Source: a virus. From it: DNA of 36,110 bases. The stretch is taken from positions 1-36,110 of IMG/VR virus record IMGVR_UViG_3300044655_000826; one strand, written 5' to 3'. The notes under the pieces are model-generated. The model was not told where the DNA came from, ran no database searches, and worked only from the letters and a program-made list of their open reading frames with translations. This document shows positions 1 to 7,577 of this stretch, one piece after another. The position numbers and the translations under genes were made by a program. Positions within the stretch are counted from its first letter, which is position 1, and the number at the start of each line of letters is the position of its first letter.

Positions 1-300
1 GAACTCGGCATCGTTGGTATAAACATCTAGTCTATTCCTTTCAACCCTTGTTGCGTATGCATCTTCGTCGTAGGAACTAAAAAAGTCACAAACGCTGCTT
101 ATTATTTCTTTATTAGCTGTGGCCCTACGCCAATTATCATAATGATATCCGCTGTCACTGTTAGAATTTTCTAACCAGTCCTTGATATTTGAAATAGGCT
201 GTGTGCGAAATATCACACAGCCGTCTATTTGCAGGCTGATTTTATATAACCATTTGTTGTAGAACTTACGACTGGTCGATTTGGTTTTCAGTTGTAGCAT
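1..300 (-). CDS. Unknown protein, N-terminal 100 residues (3' end outside window)
   Basis: An open frame runs from an ATG at 300 to the window edge without a stop, 100 codons, so only the N-terminus is visible. It begins MLQLKTKSTSRKFYNKWLYK, a basic and aromatic start, followed by a more acidic segment rich in Asn, Asp and Ser. It overlaps the last 35 nt of clpA in another frame; the other frame I checked just downstream is closed by stops. There is no strong Shine-Dalgarno before the ATG, so the start is tentative and translation may be coupled to clpA. I do not recognise the family. It would be the third gene of the dnaJ-like/clpA transcription unit. Confidence 0.6.
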   Translation of the reverse strand, partial: MLQLKTKSTSRKFYNKWLYKISLQIDGCVIFRTQPISNIKDWLENSNSDSGYHYDNWRRATANKEIISSVCDFFSSYDEDAYATRVERNRLDVYTNDAEF

Positions 301-2623
301 CTTGTTCTTGTGTATTTGCTGCTTCAGCAATTCGTTGCGCCCTAAGAGCTTTTCTTTCTTCCTTGGTCAACGGTTTTGGTATCTCAACCACTGTGAAATC
401 TAATTTGTCATCGATGATATCCACGGTAACTCTTCCGCCATTTACTAGATCACCGAATAACACTCTGCGACTTAGTGGGCTCTTGATCTCGTTGTCTATG
501 ATCCGTGCCAATGGTCTTGCCCCCATCTTTTTGTCGTAGCCTCGATCTGCTAGCCAACGTGTGGCCTTGGCGTTAACCACGATCTCAATGCCTTTGTCTT
601 TGAGTTGACTGTTGAGATCAGCCACAAACTTCTTGACGATCTGGATCACAGTGTCGCCACTGAGCTTAGAGAACTTGATCACAGCATCTAGTCTATTGCG
701 GAATTCTGGGCTGAAATGTTTCTTAATAGCTTTGTCATCTTCGCCATCGCGTTCTAGTTCGCCAAACCCGATGGTGTTGAGTTCATTGTCTGCTGCGCCG
801 AGATTTGATGTCATGATCAATATTGTGTTACGACCATCAGCTACTTTGCCATTGGATCCTGTGATAAAACCGTTGTCCATGAATGCCAACAGAATGTTCA
901 TGACATCTGGATGAGCTTTTTCAACTTCGTCTAACAGTAAGATGGCATTAGGTGTTTCTTGTAGTTTAGTGATCAACATACCAGCATTATCTTCGTAACC
1001 AACATAACCCGGAGGAGCACCGATCAATCTTGCCACTGAATGCTTTTCCTGATACTCGCCCATGTCAAATCGTATCAACTGCATGCCCATTTTATCTGAT
1101 AATTGTTTAGCAGTTTCGGTTTTGCCGCAGCCTGTGGGTCCTAAGAATAGGAATGACCCAATAGGCTTGTTAGGTGCCTTCATGCCAGCCTGACTCACAA
1201 AGATTTTATCTAACAATGTATCTACAGCATTATCTTGTCCGTAGACCACACCCTTCATCTGAGTGTCTAACTCTGAAAGATTTTTGCTTTCTTTTTGCGC
1301 CACGGTTTCTAATGGCATGTTAATCATCTTACTGAGTTCGTAGGTGACCTGTTCGATGTCTACAATCTGTGTAACACCTTCCATGCCCTCATCATCTTTG
1401 AGCTTATATCTAGCACAGGCACAGTCAATAATATCAATAGCCTTGTCAGGCAGTTTTTTATCACTCATATATTTGACACTGAGCTTAACTGCTTGTTCGA
1501 TGGCTGCATCGGATATTTTTACATTGTGATGTTGCTCGTAGTATTTCTTTAGACCTTTAAGGATCTTCACAGCCATTTCTGGTGTAGGCTCTTCAACGGT
1601 CACACGTTGGAATCGACGCATCAGCGCACGATCGCCTTCGAAGTGCTTGCGATATTCTTCCCATGTGGTAGATGCTATCAGCTTGAGAACACCTTTGGTA
1701 AGTATGGGTTTCAACATATTGGCCATGTCGTTTGAACTGCCATTTGCAGCACCCGCACCGTTCATCATGTGTGCTTCGTCGATGAACAAGATGATCTTGC
1801 CTTTTTTCTCTAGTGCAGCCAACACCGCTTTAACTCGTTCTTCGAAATCACCACGATACTTTGATCCTGCTAGGAGAGCACTGATGTCCAAAGTATAGAC
1901 TTGATGGTCCTTGATAAATTTAGGAACCTTGCCTTCGTGAATCTTACGAGCAATGCCCTCAGCAATAGCAGTTTTACCCACTCCGGGATCACCTACCATT
2001 AACACGTTGGCCTTGTTTCGACGTGCCAATACCAATTGTATTTTTTCTATTTCGTCATCACGGCCTATTACAGGATCAAGTTTTCGCTGTTTGGCCTTGA
2101 GACTGAGATTGGTACAAAACTGATTCAATATTCGATCTATTTGATTTGAGTTCACTATTCTTGTTTCAACTTCGGCGTCTTCGGTAACCTGCACATTTTC
2201 TTGGAAATACTTTACAAACTTTTCTTTAGTCACCCCGGCCTTGGTAAGAAAGTAGTAACCGAAACTGTTTTTCTCTGACAGCACACTGATAATGATATCT
2301 GATATCTCCATGCGCTGTCTACCGCTAAACAACACCTGTGTAAAGCAACGATTCAACACACGTTCTACGCTGTTGGTCTTTTTAGGTTTTGCGTTGGCAT
2401 TAGTAGTTTTAATATCATTGAGATTGTTTTTTAAGTAGTGTTCTATATTTGTTTTAACAAATTTAGCATCAGCACCAAAACTTTCTAATAGTTTATAAGA
2501 ATCCTCATCATCCATGATGCCATAGATAATATGTTCAATGGTTATGTACTCGTGACTCAAAGTCTTGGCCATCTCTATAGATTTTTCAAAAATTTCTTGT
2601 AGGCTCTTACTGGGTTCAATCAT
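266..2623 (-). CDS. clpA: ClpA-like AAA+ unfoldase (two ATPase modules)
   Basis: Hsp100 protein unfoldase, 785 residues (E. coli ClpA 758). An N-domain (about 1-145) is followed by D1 with Walker A GDPGVGKT at 211-218 and Walker B ILFIDEAH at 278-285, then D2 with Walker A GPTGCGKT at 495-502, Walker B LLLDEVEKAH near 562-571, arginine-finger region FRNR at 641-644 and sensor-2 GARPLAR at 701-707. There is no ClpB-type coiled-coil middle domain between D1 and D2, which favours ClpA. At 618-620 is IGF, matching the position of the IGL loop by which ClpA docks on ClpP, so a host ClpP partner is plausible (inference); no clpP or clpS is in the window. The C-terminal 30 residues are a charged tail. 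The ATG overlaps the stop of the J-domain gene (TAATG), indicating translational coupling and an early operon from the promoter at 3466-3494. Confidence 0.95.
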   Translation of the reverse strand: MIEPSKSLQEIFEKSIEMAKTLSHEYITIEHIIYGIMDDEDSYKLLESFGADAKFVKTNIEHYLKNNLNDIKTTNANAKPKKTNSVERVLNRCFTQVLFSGRQRMEISDIIISVLSEKNSFGYYFLTKAGVTKEKFVKYFQENVQVTEDAEVETRIVNSNQIDRILNQFCTNLSLKAKQRKLDPVIGRDDEIEKIQLVLARRNKANVLMVGDPGVGKTAIAEGIARKIHEGKVPKFIKDHQVYTLDISALLAGSKYRGDFEERVKAVLAALEKKGKIILFIDEAHMMNGAGAANGSSNDMANMLKPILTKGVLKLIASTTWEEYRKHFEGDRALMRRFQRVTVEEPTPEMAVKILKGLKKYYEQHHNVKISDAAIEQAVKLSVKYMSDKKLPDKAIDIIDCACARYKLKDDEGMEGVTQIVDIEQVTYELSKMINMPLETVAQKESKNLSELDTQMKGVVYGQDNAVDTLLDKIFVSQAGMKAPNKPIGSFLFLGPTGCGKTETAKQLSDKMGMQLIRFDMGEYQEKHSVARLIGAPPGYVGYEDNAGMLITKLQETPNAILLLDEVEKAHPDVMNILLAFMDNGFITGSNGKVADGRNTILIMTSNLGAADNELNTIGFGELERDGEDDKAIKKHFSPEFRNRLDAVIKFSKLSGDTVIQIVKKFVADLNSQLKDKGIEIVVNAKATRWLADRGYDKKMGARPLARIIDNEIKSPLSRRVLFGDLVNGGRVTVDIIDDKLDFTVVEIPKPLTKEERKALRAQRIAEAANTQEQDATTENQIDQS

Positions 2624-3459
2624 TACATATTTCCTTGTTTGATCTGTTTTATTAGGTCGATTTGCTCGGGTTGTAGAATTTTTGGGATTGATACTTTAAT
2701 TTTTATCAATAAGTTACCTCGCTGCCTTGTGCGCATATTGGGCAAACCTTCACCTCTGCAACTCATTACTGTATCCGGTTGTGTACCGGGTGGCAAGTTC
2801 ATTGATAATGTTTTACGATCTAGTGTTTGTATTTCTATACTGGCTCCCAGCAATGCATCCCATACACTTACTTCTCGTTCTACAATCAACGATGTGCCTT
2901 CTCGTCGGTATATGGAGTGTTCACGCACTATGACATTAACCAATAAATCTCCTGGTTTGAGACTGGGTATTGAATCATCGCCCATGCCTTCGTATCTAAT
3001 TTGTTGTCCATGCTCTATGCCCGGAGGAATCTGAATGTTGATCATCTTATTCTTACCAGGGATTGAAACTTCAGCGGTAAAGTCTTTGCCGTTAAGCACA
3101 TCTTCTAAGGTAATTTCTACATTGATGTTCAAGGATCTATTTCTGCGTTGAGGCTGGCGACCAAATCCGCCAAAGCCAAAGTTACCGAAAATGTCATGCA
3201 TATTACCAGTGTCGAAATGAAACTCAAACGGATTTTGACCTCTACCCATGCCCGGCTGTGCATTAGGATCACCGCCAAGGTCTATGATTTGTTTTTTCTG
3301 GGGGTCGCTAAGAAATTCGTAAGCCTGTGATATTTCTTTGAACTTCTTTTCATCACCGCCTCGATCTGGGTGATATTTCATGGCCATGCTTCGGTATGCC
3401 TTTTTTATTTCGGCATCACTGGCGTTTCGTTTTAGTCCTAGGGTAGCGTAGTAATCCAT
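2623..3459 (-). CDS. J-domain co-chaperone (CbpA-like, no zinc finger)
   Basis: DnaJ-family protein of 278 residues. The J domain is at about 1-65 with the DnaK-stimulating HPD motif at 30-32, then a Gly/Phe-rich linker (about 68-108) and a two-part C-terminal substrate-binding region. The four CxxCxGxG zinc-binding repeats of true DnaJ are absent, so this is a type II, CbpA-like J protein, expected to recruit host DnaK to chosen substrates. The protein must start at this ATG because the canonical J-domain opening DYYATLGL follows at once. There is no ribosome-binding site; the -10 box ends 6 nt before the ATG, so the mRNA is predicted to be leaderless. The stop overlaps the clpA start (TAATG), so the two chaperones are made together. 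Confidence 0.93.
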   Translation of the reverse strand: MDYYATLGLKRNASDAEIKKAYRSMAMKYHPDRGGDEKKFKEISQAYEFLSDPQKKQIIDLGGDPNAQPGMGRGQNPFEFHFDTGNMHDIFGNFGFGGFGRQPQRRNRSLNINVEITLEDVLNGKDFTAEVSIPGKNKMINIQIPPGIEHGQQIRYEGMGDDSIPSLKPGDLLVNVIVREHSIYRREGTSLIVEREVSVWDALLGASIEIQTLDRKTLSMNLPPGTQPDTVMSCRGEGLPNMRTRQRGNLLIKIKVSIPKILQPEQIDLIKQIKQGNM

Positions 3460-3465
3460 GTTTAT

Positions 3466-3494
3466 ATTATATGATAAAAAAAGGACTGTGTCAA
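3466..3494 (-). promoter_or_regulatory. Consensus sigma-70 promoter for the J-domain/clpA operon
   Basis: On the minus strand the -35 is TTGACA (3494-3489) and the -10 is TATAAT (3471-3466), with a spacer of exactly 17 bp: a full consensus match. Six bases (ATAAAC) separate the -10 from the ATG, so the expected start of transcription is the A of the start codon. The -35 lies in the loop of the upstream terminator hairpin. This indicates early expression by unmodified host RNA polymerase. Confidence 0.85.
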
Positions 3495-3505
3495 GCAGTC
3501 CTTTT
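3476..3505 (-). terminator. Intrinsic terminator ending the lysis operon
   Basis: A 6-bp perfect stem, GGACTG/CAGTCC (3483-3488 with 3496-3501), encloses a 7-nt loop and is followed on the minus strand by seven T residues (3482-3476). On the plus strand four T residues follow, so weak bidirectional action is possible. It lies just after the last gene of the lysis cluster and overlaps the promoter of the J-domain gene. Confidence 0.75.
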
Positions 3506-3529
3506 ATTTAATTAGAAATTTACTGAGCT

Positions 3530-3754
3530 TTATTTTTTCTTTTCAGGAACTGCTGTGCCTTCATGTTTTTCACGTATTTTGACTTCTTTGCAGTTTTGTT
3601 TTGGTTTGTTGGTCTTAGGATCTATTACAGGCTTACCATCTTTGCCCTGTTGATCCACACAGACTTTTTTAGTTTTTGGTTTGGTATCATCGGCTGCATA
3701 TATAGGGAATGACATCGCTAATGCAAGTCCTGCTACAAAAATAATGTTCTTCAT
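3530..3754 (-). CDS. Small exported protein with signal peptide
   Basis: 74 residues. The start MKNIIFVAGLALAMSFPIYA is a textbook Sec signal peptide with likely cleavage after the A-x-A-like YAA region near residue 20-21. The mature part of about 54 residues is very basic (KKK clusters at the C-terminus) and has two cysteines that could form a disulfide in the periplasm. A good Shine-Dalgarno (AAGGAG) precedes the ATG, and the stop of the 40-residue membrane protein lies 1 nt upstream. As the last gene of the lysis region it may act in envelope disruption or superinfection control, but that is inference from position; I do not recognise the family. Confidence 0.8.
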   Translation of the reverse strand: MKNIIFVAGLALAMSFPIYAADDTKPKTKKVCVDQQGKDGKPVIDPKTNKPKQNCKEVKIREKHEGTAVPEKKK

Positions 3755-3755
3755 A

Positions 3756-3878
3756 TTAGTCTCCTTTTTTAGCTATCATAGCTTGAATTTTTTCTTGAAT
3801 AATCTTTGCCCAAAATGGCTGTGGAAAATTCCATCCTACAAATGCTCCTACTGCTATCCATAGTAATGTATCTAACAT
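3756..3878 (-). CDS. 40-residue membrane miniprotein in lysis cluster
   Basis: Short frame from ATG 3878 to TAA 3756-3758, preceded by a strong ribosome-binding site (AAGGAG, 7-8 nt upstream) and ending 1 nt before the next gene's ATG. The protein starts MLDTLLWIAVGAFVGWNFPQ: one hydrophobic segment (about 3-19), then an amphipathic, Lys-rich C-terminus (IIQEKIQAMIAKKGD). Its position between the holin and a secreted protein suggests an accessory lysis role such as an antiholin or pinholin-like factor, but the sequence alone does not show it. Compact spacing and the ribosome-binding site support a real gene. Confidence 0.75.
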   Translation of the reverse strand: MLDTLLWIAVGAFVGWNFPQPFWAKIIQEKIQAMIAKKGD

Positions 3879-3890
3879 ATCCTGCTCCTT

Positions 3891-4433
3891 TTAAATTTCC
3901 GGTTGCTCTGGCTGTGCAGGCATTGGTTTGCCACTGCTAGAAACGCCTACTGATGGTTTAGCCGCTGGCGTTCCGAATCCTGGACTGCCACCAAAGCTGC
4001 TCGGTGCTGGAGTAGTAGATGTGCTTCCAAAGCTGCCTCCGAAACTGCCACTTGATGCTGGAGCACTGAAGCTTCCTGCCTGTGCACCAAATCCTGGTTG
4101 AGGTGCGCCATATGTTGTTGTGACGCTCTGTGCCACTGGTTGCATGCCGCCATTGTTTGCTCCATTTAGTTTTTCTTGTGTGCGACCAAATGCCGCAATA
4201 CCTAAAACAGCACCCATTGCGATGTGAAACAAACCAGCACCTTGTAGTGTTAATGGATTCCATTGAGTGATTGGAGTATGAGTTGCTGTTTGTAACAAAC
4301 TCCATAGTACTGGGAATAAGATCATGTCAAACATACATACCAACATATACATCCAACCCATCATTGGACGCCACTTGCTGTTCATCCAATCTTCTTTCTT
4401 TTGTTCGCTTTCGCTTTTCACTGCTTCTGACAT
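3891..4433 (-). CDS. Holin, 3TM-type family
   Basis: 180 residues. A polar N-terminus is followed by WRPMMGWMYMLVCMFDMILF, a first membrane segment (about 22-47), a Trp/Pro-containing short loop and further hydrophobic segments to about residue 100 (GAGLFHIAMGAVLGIAAFGR). The W-R-P...G-W motif and spacing resemble the 3TM phage/GTA holin family. The last 80 residues are a low-complexity Gly/Ser/Ala/Pro tail, presumably cytoplasmic and possibly regulatory. It would form the inner-membrane lesion that releases or activates the GH19 endolysin encoded upstream. The ATG has a good AGGAG site, and a TAAATA late-promoter-like motif lies about 25 nt before the start. Confidence 0.75.
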   Translation of the reverse strand: MSEAVKSESEQKKEDWMNSKWRPMMGWMYMLVCMFDMILFPVLWSLLQTATHTPITQWNPLTLQGAGLFHIAMGAVLGIAAFGRTQEKLNGANNGGMQPVAQSVTTTYGAPQPGFGAQAGSFSAPASSGSFGGSFGSTSTTPAPSSFGGSPGFGTPAAKPSVGVSSSGKPMPAQPEQPEI

Positions 4434-4456
4434 AGTTCGCTCCTATTTGTCTTTAC

Positions 4457-4464
4457 TATTTAAA
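4457..4464 (-). promoter_or_regulatory. Late-promoter-like TTTAAATA before holin gene
   Basis: Minus-strand TTTAAATA overlaps the stop codon of the preceding gene (TTT TAA ATA) and lies about 23 nt upstream of the holin ATG, leaving room for the AGGAG ribosome-binding site. It fits the N-N-TAAATA pattern seen at other unit starts here (T4 late consensus TATAAATA). Confidence 0.45.
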
Positions 4465-5023
4465 ACCAAAGGTATAAACCGTTTAGGCTTAATAATATTC
4501 CAAATCCTGCTACAGCAAAGCTGCCCCAGAACATGGCCATACTAACTGCAAGAATACTTGCTGATAACACAACGATTGCTAATTGATATGCTGTTGATGC
4601 ATAACCGATCCATGGACTAGACTTTTTAGCCTCTTCACGTGCTGCTTCCATGGCACGAGCCTTTTCGGCAATTTCTTTCTTGTCAGCATCCATGCGTTCT
4701 TTTTCAGCCATGAACTCTGCTTTGATCTTTGGATCGGCTGTTGTCTTAGCCGCAATTTCGTAGCTAACACCGCGACCTGCTTTGGCTTGATACTGTGCCC
4801 AAGTATTGTTAGCACCTAGTGTATTATTTAATACTGTGCTGGACAGCTTGCCACCATACCATGCGTTAACTGCTAGTAACAAGGCAAATACAGAAATAAC
4901 CATACCTGCTTTGTCTTTTAATTTTGCTTCACGCTCTGAACGTGAGCCAACTGGTGGCTTTGGTGCGTCTGGATCTTTTGGTTGTTTGTTAACTAAATTT
5001 AATACTGAATCTATCAATGCCAT
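4460..5023 (-). CDS. DUF4337-like membrane protein
   Basis: 187 residues with one membrane segment near the N-terminus (about 41-57, GMVISVFALLLAVNAWYGGK), a central soluble alanine/lysine/glutamate-rich helix likely to be a coiled coil (about 98-135), and two hydrophobic segments at the C-terminus (about 140-187). This architecture matches proteins of the DUF4337 family as I remember it; no function is established. It sits between the spanins and the holin in the lysis cluster, so a role in lysis timing or membrane remodelling is possible by context only. Start chosen at the ATG with an upstream AGGAG. Confidence 0.7.
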   Translation of the reverse strand: MALIDSVLNLVNKQPKDPDAPKPPVGSRSEREAKLKDKAGMVISVFALLLAVNAWYGGKLSSTVLNNTLGANNTWAQYQAKAGRGVSYEIAAKTTADPKIKAEFMAEKERMDADKKEIAEKARAMEAAREEAKKSSPWIGYASTAYQLAIVVLSASILAVSMAMFWGSFAVAGFGILLSLNGLYLWF

Positions 5024-5047
5024 TTTTCGCTCCTACTTAATGTCCTA

Positions 5048-5674
5048 TTATTTAACTGATTCGAAGATTTTCTTCTGTTCTCGATACCATTCCTGCCACA
5101 TTCTCAATTTTTCTGCATTTTCGTGGCAGGCACCGTAGTTTTCAACGACTCTGTCGAGGAGCCGACTGGCTTCAATTCCGCTGGGGGTTCCATCAGTTGC
5201 GGCGGCACGTTCGGGAACTTCATTACGACTGGCGCTGTCGTGCAAGCTGACAGTAGACTTAGGCAAAGTACACTGAGCATCCAATTGCTTACCCGCAACT
5301 TCTTTGATAATTTCTCTGTTGACATAGACATTTTCCTTGACTACTTTAATTTTTTCTACAATTTTAGTTTCTATTACTGTGTTTACTTGCTGACTCTTTT
5401 CTTCAGCGGCTTTTACTTTTGCTTCTAATTCTTTAACACGTTCGCGCCAAGCCATTTCTGTTCCATGGCTTCCGAACAAATAACTACCTGCTACCAGTAA
5501 TACAACTCCAACTAGTTCTGCAGGTAGTTTGTATTGAGATATTAGAGGAATCCATGTAACCAACTTGCTGGCCACATACAATCCAACTCCAACAGCAATC
5601 AATAGGTAAGTGATCCAGAGAAAAAAACTATCTGGAATCAGCGCCAGCACCCATTGAATCTGCCACACGATCAA
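5048..5674 (-). CDS. i-spanin (Rz-like inner-membrane lysis protein)
   Basis: 208 residues. Two hydrophobic segments (about 17-36 and 52-68) are followed by a long charged heptad-rich region (about 75-120, WRERVKELEAKVKAAEEKSQ onward), as in Rz proteins that span the periplasm as coiled coils. A complete lipoprotein frame is nested inside in another frame (the o-spanin), the classic Rz/Rz1 arrangement, which is the strongest evidence for this call. Two membrane segments are more than the single anchor of lambda Rz. The ATG overlaps the endolysin stop by 4 nt (ATGA). Together with the o-spanin it should fuse inner and outer membranes in the final lysis step; this implies a Gram-negative host. 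Confidence 0.85.
   Translation of the reverse strand: MIVWQIQWVLALIPDSFFLWITYLLIAVGVGLYVASKLVTWIPLISQYKLPAELVGVVLLVAGSYLFGSHGTEMAWRERVKELEAKVKAAEEKSQQVNTVIETKIVEKIKVVKENVYVNREIIKEVAGKQLDAQCTLPKSTVSLHDSASRNEVPERAAATDGTPSGIEASRLLDRVVENYGACHENAEKLRMWQEWYREQKKIFESVK
5049..5056 (-). promoter_or_regulatory. Late-promoter-like GTTAAATA before the DUF4337-like gene
   Basis: Minus-strand GTTAAATA overlaps the stop of the i-spanin gene (GTT AAA TAA) and lies 25 nt before the next ATG, with an AGGAG site between. Same placement over a stop codon as the motif before the holin gene. Confidence 0.4.
5104..5331 (-). CDS. o-spanin (Rz1-like lipoprotein) nested in i-spanin gene
   Basis: 75 residues, entirely inside the i-spanin gene in a different frame. 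It has a basic N-terminus, a hydrophobic stretch and the lipobox LLSAC with lipidation Cys at residue 30, followed by a short proline-rich mature domain (PNVPPQLMEPPAEL), all hallmarks of Rz1. The mature lipoprotein of about 46 residues would be anchored in the outer membrane and bind the i-spanin in the periplasm. The start is uncertain: the ATG at 5331 has AAGG only 3 nt upstream, while the second ATG two codons later has better spacing. Confidence 0.85.
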   Translation of the reverse strand: MSMSTEKLSKKLRVSNWMLSVLCLSLLSACTTAPVVMKFPNVPPQLMEPPAELKPVGSSTESLKTTVPATKMQKN

Positions 5675-6300
5675 TGTGCTCCGAATATATGCAGAGCGTG
5701 TTCGTAGTGTTTGATTCTATCCTCAAGACCAATAGTGCCACCGTTGATACGCTTGGTCAATGTGAGAATATCACCCTTATCTGCCCATTGGTTGAGATTG
5801 TTTTGATCCCAGAAGAAGCATGCGCTTTGTACAGCACCTTCAAATGTCTGAAGATATTCTGATGCTTCTTCTACAGGTACCTCAATACTGGCCGCAAAGA
5901 ATGTATAGTTGTCTTTGCCAGTGAGCTGTATCAGCCCACGACCGCAGTATTTGAATCCGTCGCCACTTGCTTCGTCTCCGTTACCCATGCGATTAGCATA
6001 TACTCTGTTGGCAATTTTTTCGGGCTTGTTAGCGTATGCGGCTGCAATAGCATCATCTGGAAAGTATTTGGGAAACACTTTTCTAAGACTGGCTGCTTTG
6101 TAGTTTAAATTTTCTTTGAGGAACACAAATCCACCGCTTTCGTGAGCGCATTGTGCTAGGAAAGCTGCCACACGCTGTGGAGTATTGATATCATATTCTG
6201 GAAGTATGGCATTTAGTGCATCATACCAGTTCTGTAGATACGGATTCTTTGGCAGCATTTCTTTCAGCTGCTCTTTGGTAAAATCAAATGTAAAGCTCAT
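5671..6300 (-). CDS. GH19-type endolysin (chitinase-like lysozyme)
   Basis: 209 residues, a single-domain glycoside hydrolase family 19-like enzyme expected to cut peptidoglycan. The motif AHESGGF holds the probable catalytic acid Glu54, and ENLNY follows with Glu63 as the probable base; NRVYANRMGNGD and YCGRGLIQLTG are further family signatures (about 98-127). There is no signal peptide or separate wall-binding domain, so export depends on a holin. The ATG has AAGGATC upstream, and the stop overlaps the i-spanin start (ATGA), so endolysin and spanins are translationally coupled. Confidence 0.93.
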   Translation of the reverse strand: MSFTFDFTKEQLKEMLPKNPYLQNWYDALNAILPEYDINTPQRVAAFLAQCAHESGGFVFLKENLNYKAASLRKVFPKYFPDDAIAAAYANKPEKIANRVYANRMGNGDEASGDGFKYCGRGLIQLTGKDNYTFFAASIEVPVEEASEYLQTFEGAVQSACFFWDQNNLNQWADKGDILTLTKRINGGTIGLEDRIKHYEHALHIFGAH

Positions 6301-6302
6301 TA

Positions 6303-7055
6303 TCAGATCCTTTTTAATAACATTGAACGTTCGCCGTTGTTGAACACGAATGTGTCACCTACTTTGTTTATAGTGTAGTCTCCTAACACCTTTGTAAGCC
6401 AAAATGCTTCGCTGGTAGCTGCTTGGTCTACACTGTATCCATCTGTGATGCCTTCTAAGATAGATTCTGTGTTGCCGTCTTTGACAATTTCTAATCGCAC
6501 TTGAGAACCAAACGGTTTAATTATAGTTATCACGTTGCCGTCGAGATTCAGATCGTCCATCAATGTCTTTGAAAAGAATCTTTTTACATCTTCGGTGCGA
6601 TTTTTATTTATAAAATCTCGATATTCATTGACACTTGAGGGAATCTTATCCTTGAGATTGCCTGTGCTGGCTTCATGCACATGATTTTGTTTATAGTATT
6701 TAAATTTAAATTCATCTAATCCAGTAAGTCTTTTCACACCATAGGTTAGTTCCTGAATGTGTTCTGCTAGTTTAGGTGTCCTGCCAATTTCTACAAATAC
6801 AGAATATTCGCCGTTGTTGTCCTCGCCACTACTGACATCTGCATCTAGCACGAAATTGTAGCCCTTTTCGATAAACTCCATGAGATCCTTGGCAGGAGAT
6901 CGATCTTTGACTTTGAAGCTGACTACGCAGACATCTTGATCCTCGCCCATTTTTGATCTAAAGGCATCTACTTCAAATACATCGTGGACCATCTCTTTCA
7001 GGTCTGTGGGTCTCAGCCCTTCGTTAAGCTGCTGGTTGTTCTGCTGGTTGTGCAT
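6303..7055 (-). CDS. Conserved phage protein of unknown function
   Basis: 250 residues from the chosen ATG at 7055, which has AGGA 8 nt upstream; a further ATG at 7115 would add 20 residues but has no ribosome-binding site and deepens the overlap with the upstream gene from 32 to 92 nt. It is a soluble, acidic, mixed alpha/beta-like sequence with no membrane segment, repeats or motif that I recognise. The last 60 residues (WLTKVLGDYTINKVGDTFVF region) look like a small beta-domain. It stands between another conserved protein and the endolysin, so late expression and a virion or assembly role are possible but not shown. Confidence 0.75.
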   Translation of the reverse strand: MHNQQNNQQLNEGLRPTDLKEMVHDVFEVDAFRSKMGEDQDVCVVSFKVKDRSPAKDLMEFIEKGYNFVLDADVSSGEDNNGEYSVFVEIGRTPKLAEHIQELTYGVKRLTGLDEFKFKYYKQNHVHEASTGNLKDKIPSSVNEYRDFINKNRTEDVKRFFSKTLMDDLNLDGNVITIIKPFGSQVRLEIVKDGNTESILEGITDGYSVDQAATSEAFWLTKVLGDYTINKVGDTFVFNNGERSMLLKRI

Positions 7056-7563
7056 TTGCCATATCCTGTGCTTGTTGTTCTGCTGGATCGATCGAAGCAT
7101 TGATGCTGTTGGCATTTACGATGTCTTCAATCTTATTCTTATCAAGTTCTGTGTAGCCTCGGTTGATATCACTCATGAGTTTCTTGGGCATGCTAATCTT
7201 TATCATCCATATGTCTTTGTGATCGATTTTGCCTTTGCGTGTGCCTGGCCTAATATCATCCGGAGTTTTGATCTTCCGCACTGTCGCAATCTTGCTTTCT
7301 GCTACTTGCACTCTACACCCGTATTCTAACAGACGTTTTCCGCCTGCGGGTTCAGGTAGCTGATCGTGTGGCCACATAAATGTGCATTCCACATAATATC
7401 TGCTTTCTCTCGGACCTTCTACAATTTCTCCGTCGATCCAGTTATCGAACACGTATACATCTAATTCATCTAGTACACGCTCGAAGTCTTTGAGCAGTTG
7501 TAGGCTGTTGTTAGACCCGTAGATCTGTTCAATATTGCTGATTATGTCTTTGATATCTGCCAT
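7024..7563 (-). CDS. Conserved T4-like phage protein of unknown function
   Basis: 179 residues from the ATG at 7563, chosen because GGGAG lies 6 nt upstream; an in-frame ATG nine codons earlier lies upstream of the promoter-like motif. The sequence is conserved-looking and rich in Trp, Tyr and Pro (FDNWIDGEIVEGPRESRYYV; GGKRLLEYGC), resembling a hypothetical protein that I recall from T4-like cyanophages, function unknown. The C-terminal 30 residues are Ala/Gln/Pro-rich and disordered-looking. It is the first gene of the late unit that runs into the lysis cassette, under the GATAAATA motif at 7578-7585. Confidence 0.8.
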   Translation of the reverse strand: MADIKDIISNIEQIYGSNNSLQLLKDFERVLDELDVYVFDNWIDGEIVEGPRESRYYVECTFMWPHDQLPEPAGGKRLLEYGCRVQVAESKIATVRKIKTPDDIRPGTRKGKIDHKDIWMIKISMPKKLMSDINRGYTELDKNKIEDIVNANSINASIDPAEQQAQDMANAQPAEQPAA

Positions 7564-7577
7564 AGTATCTCCCGTTG

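Noticed and set aside
612-914. Plus-strand frames antisense to clpA (also near 1344-1529 and 1647-1898)
   Set aside because: They lie fully inside a well-supported ClpA coding region and have no recognisable protein features.
3503-3510. TTAAATAA-type motif between the exported-protein gene and the terminator
   Set aside because: A transcript from it would terminate at once at the hairpin at 3483-3501, so a promoter makes no sense.
6605-6612. Exact TATAAATA on the minus strand inside the 250-residue hypothetical gene
   Set aside because: It is more than 300 nt from the next start in an AT-rich coding stretch. It could serve the endolysin gene, but there is no supporting context, so it was not called.
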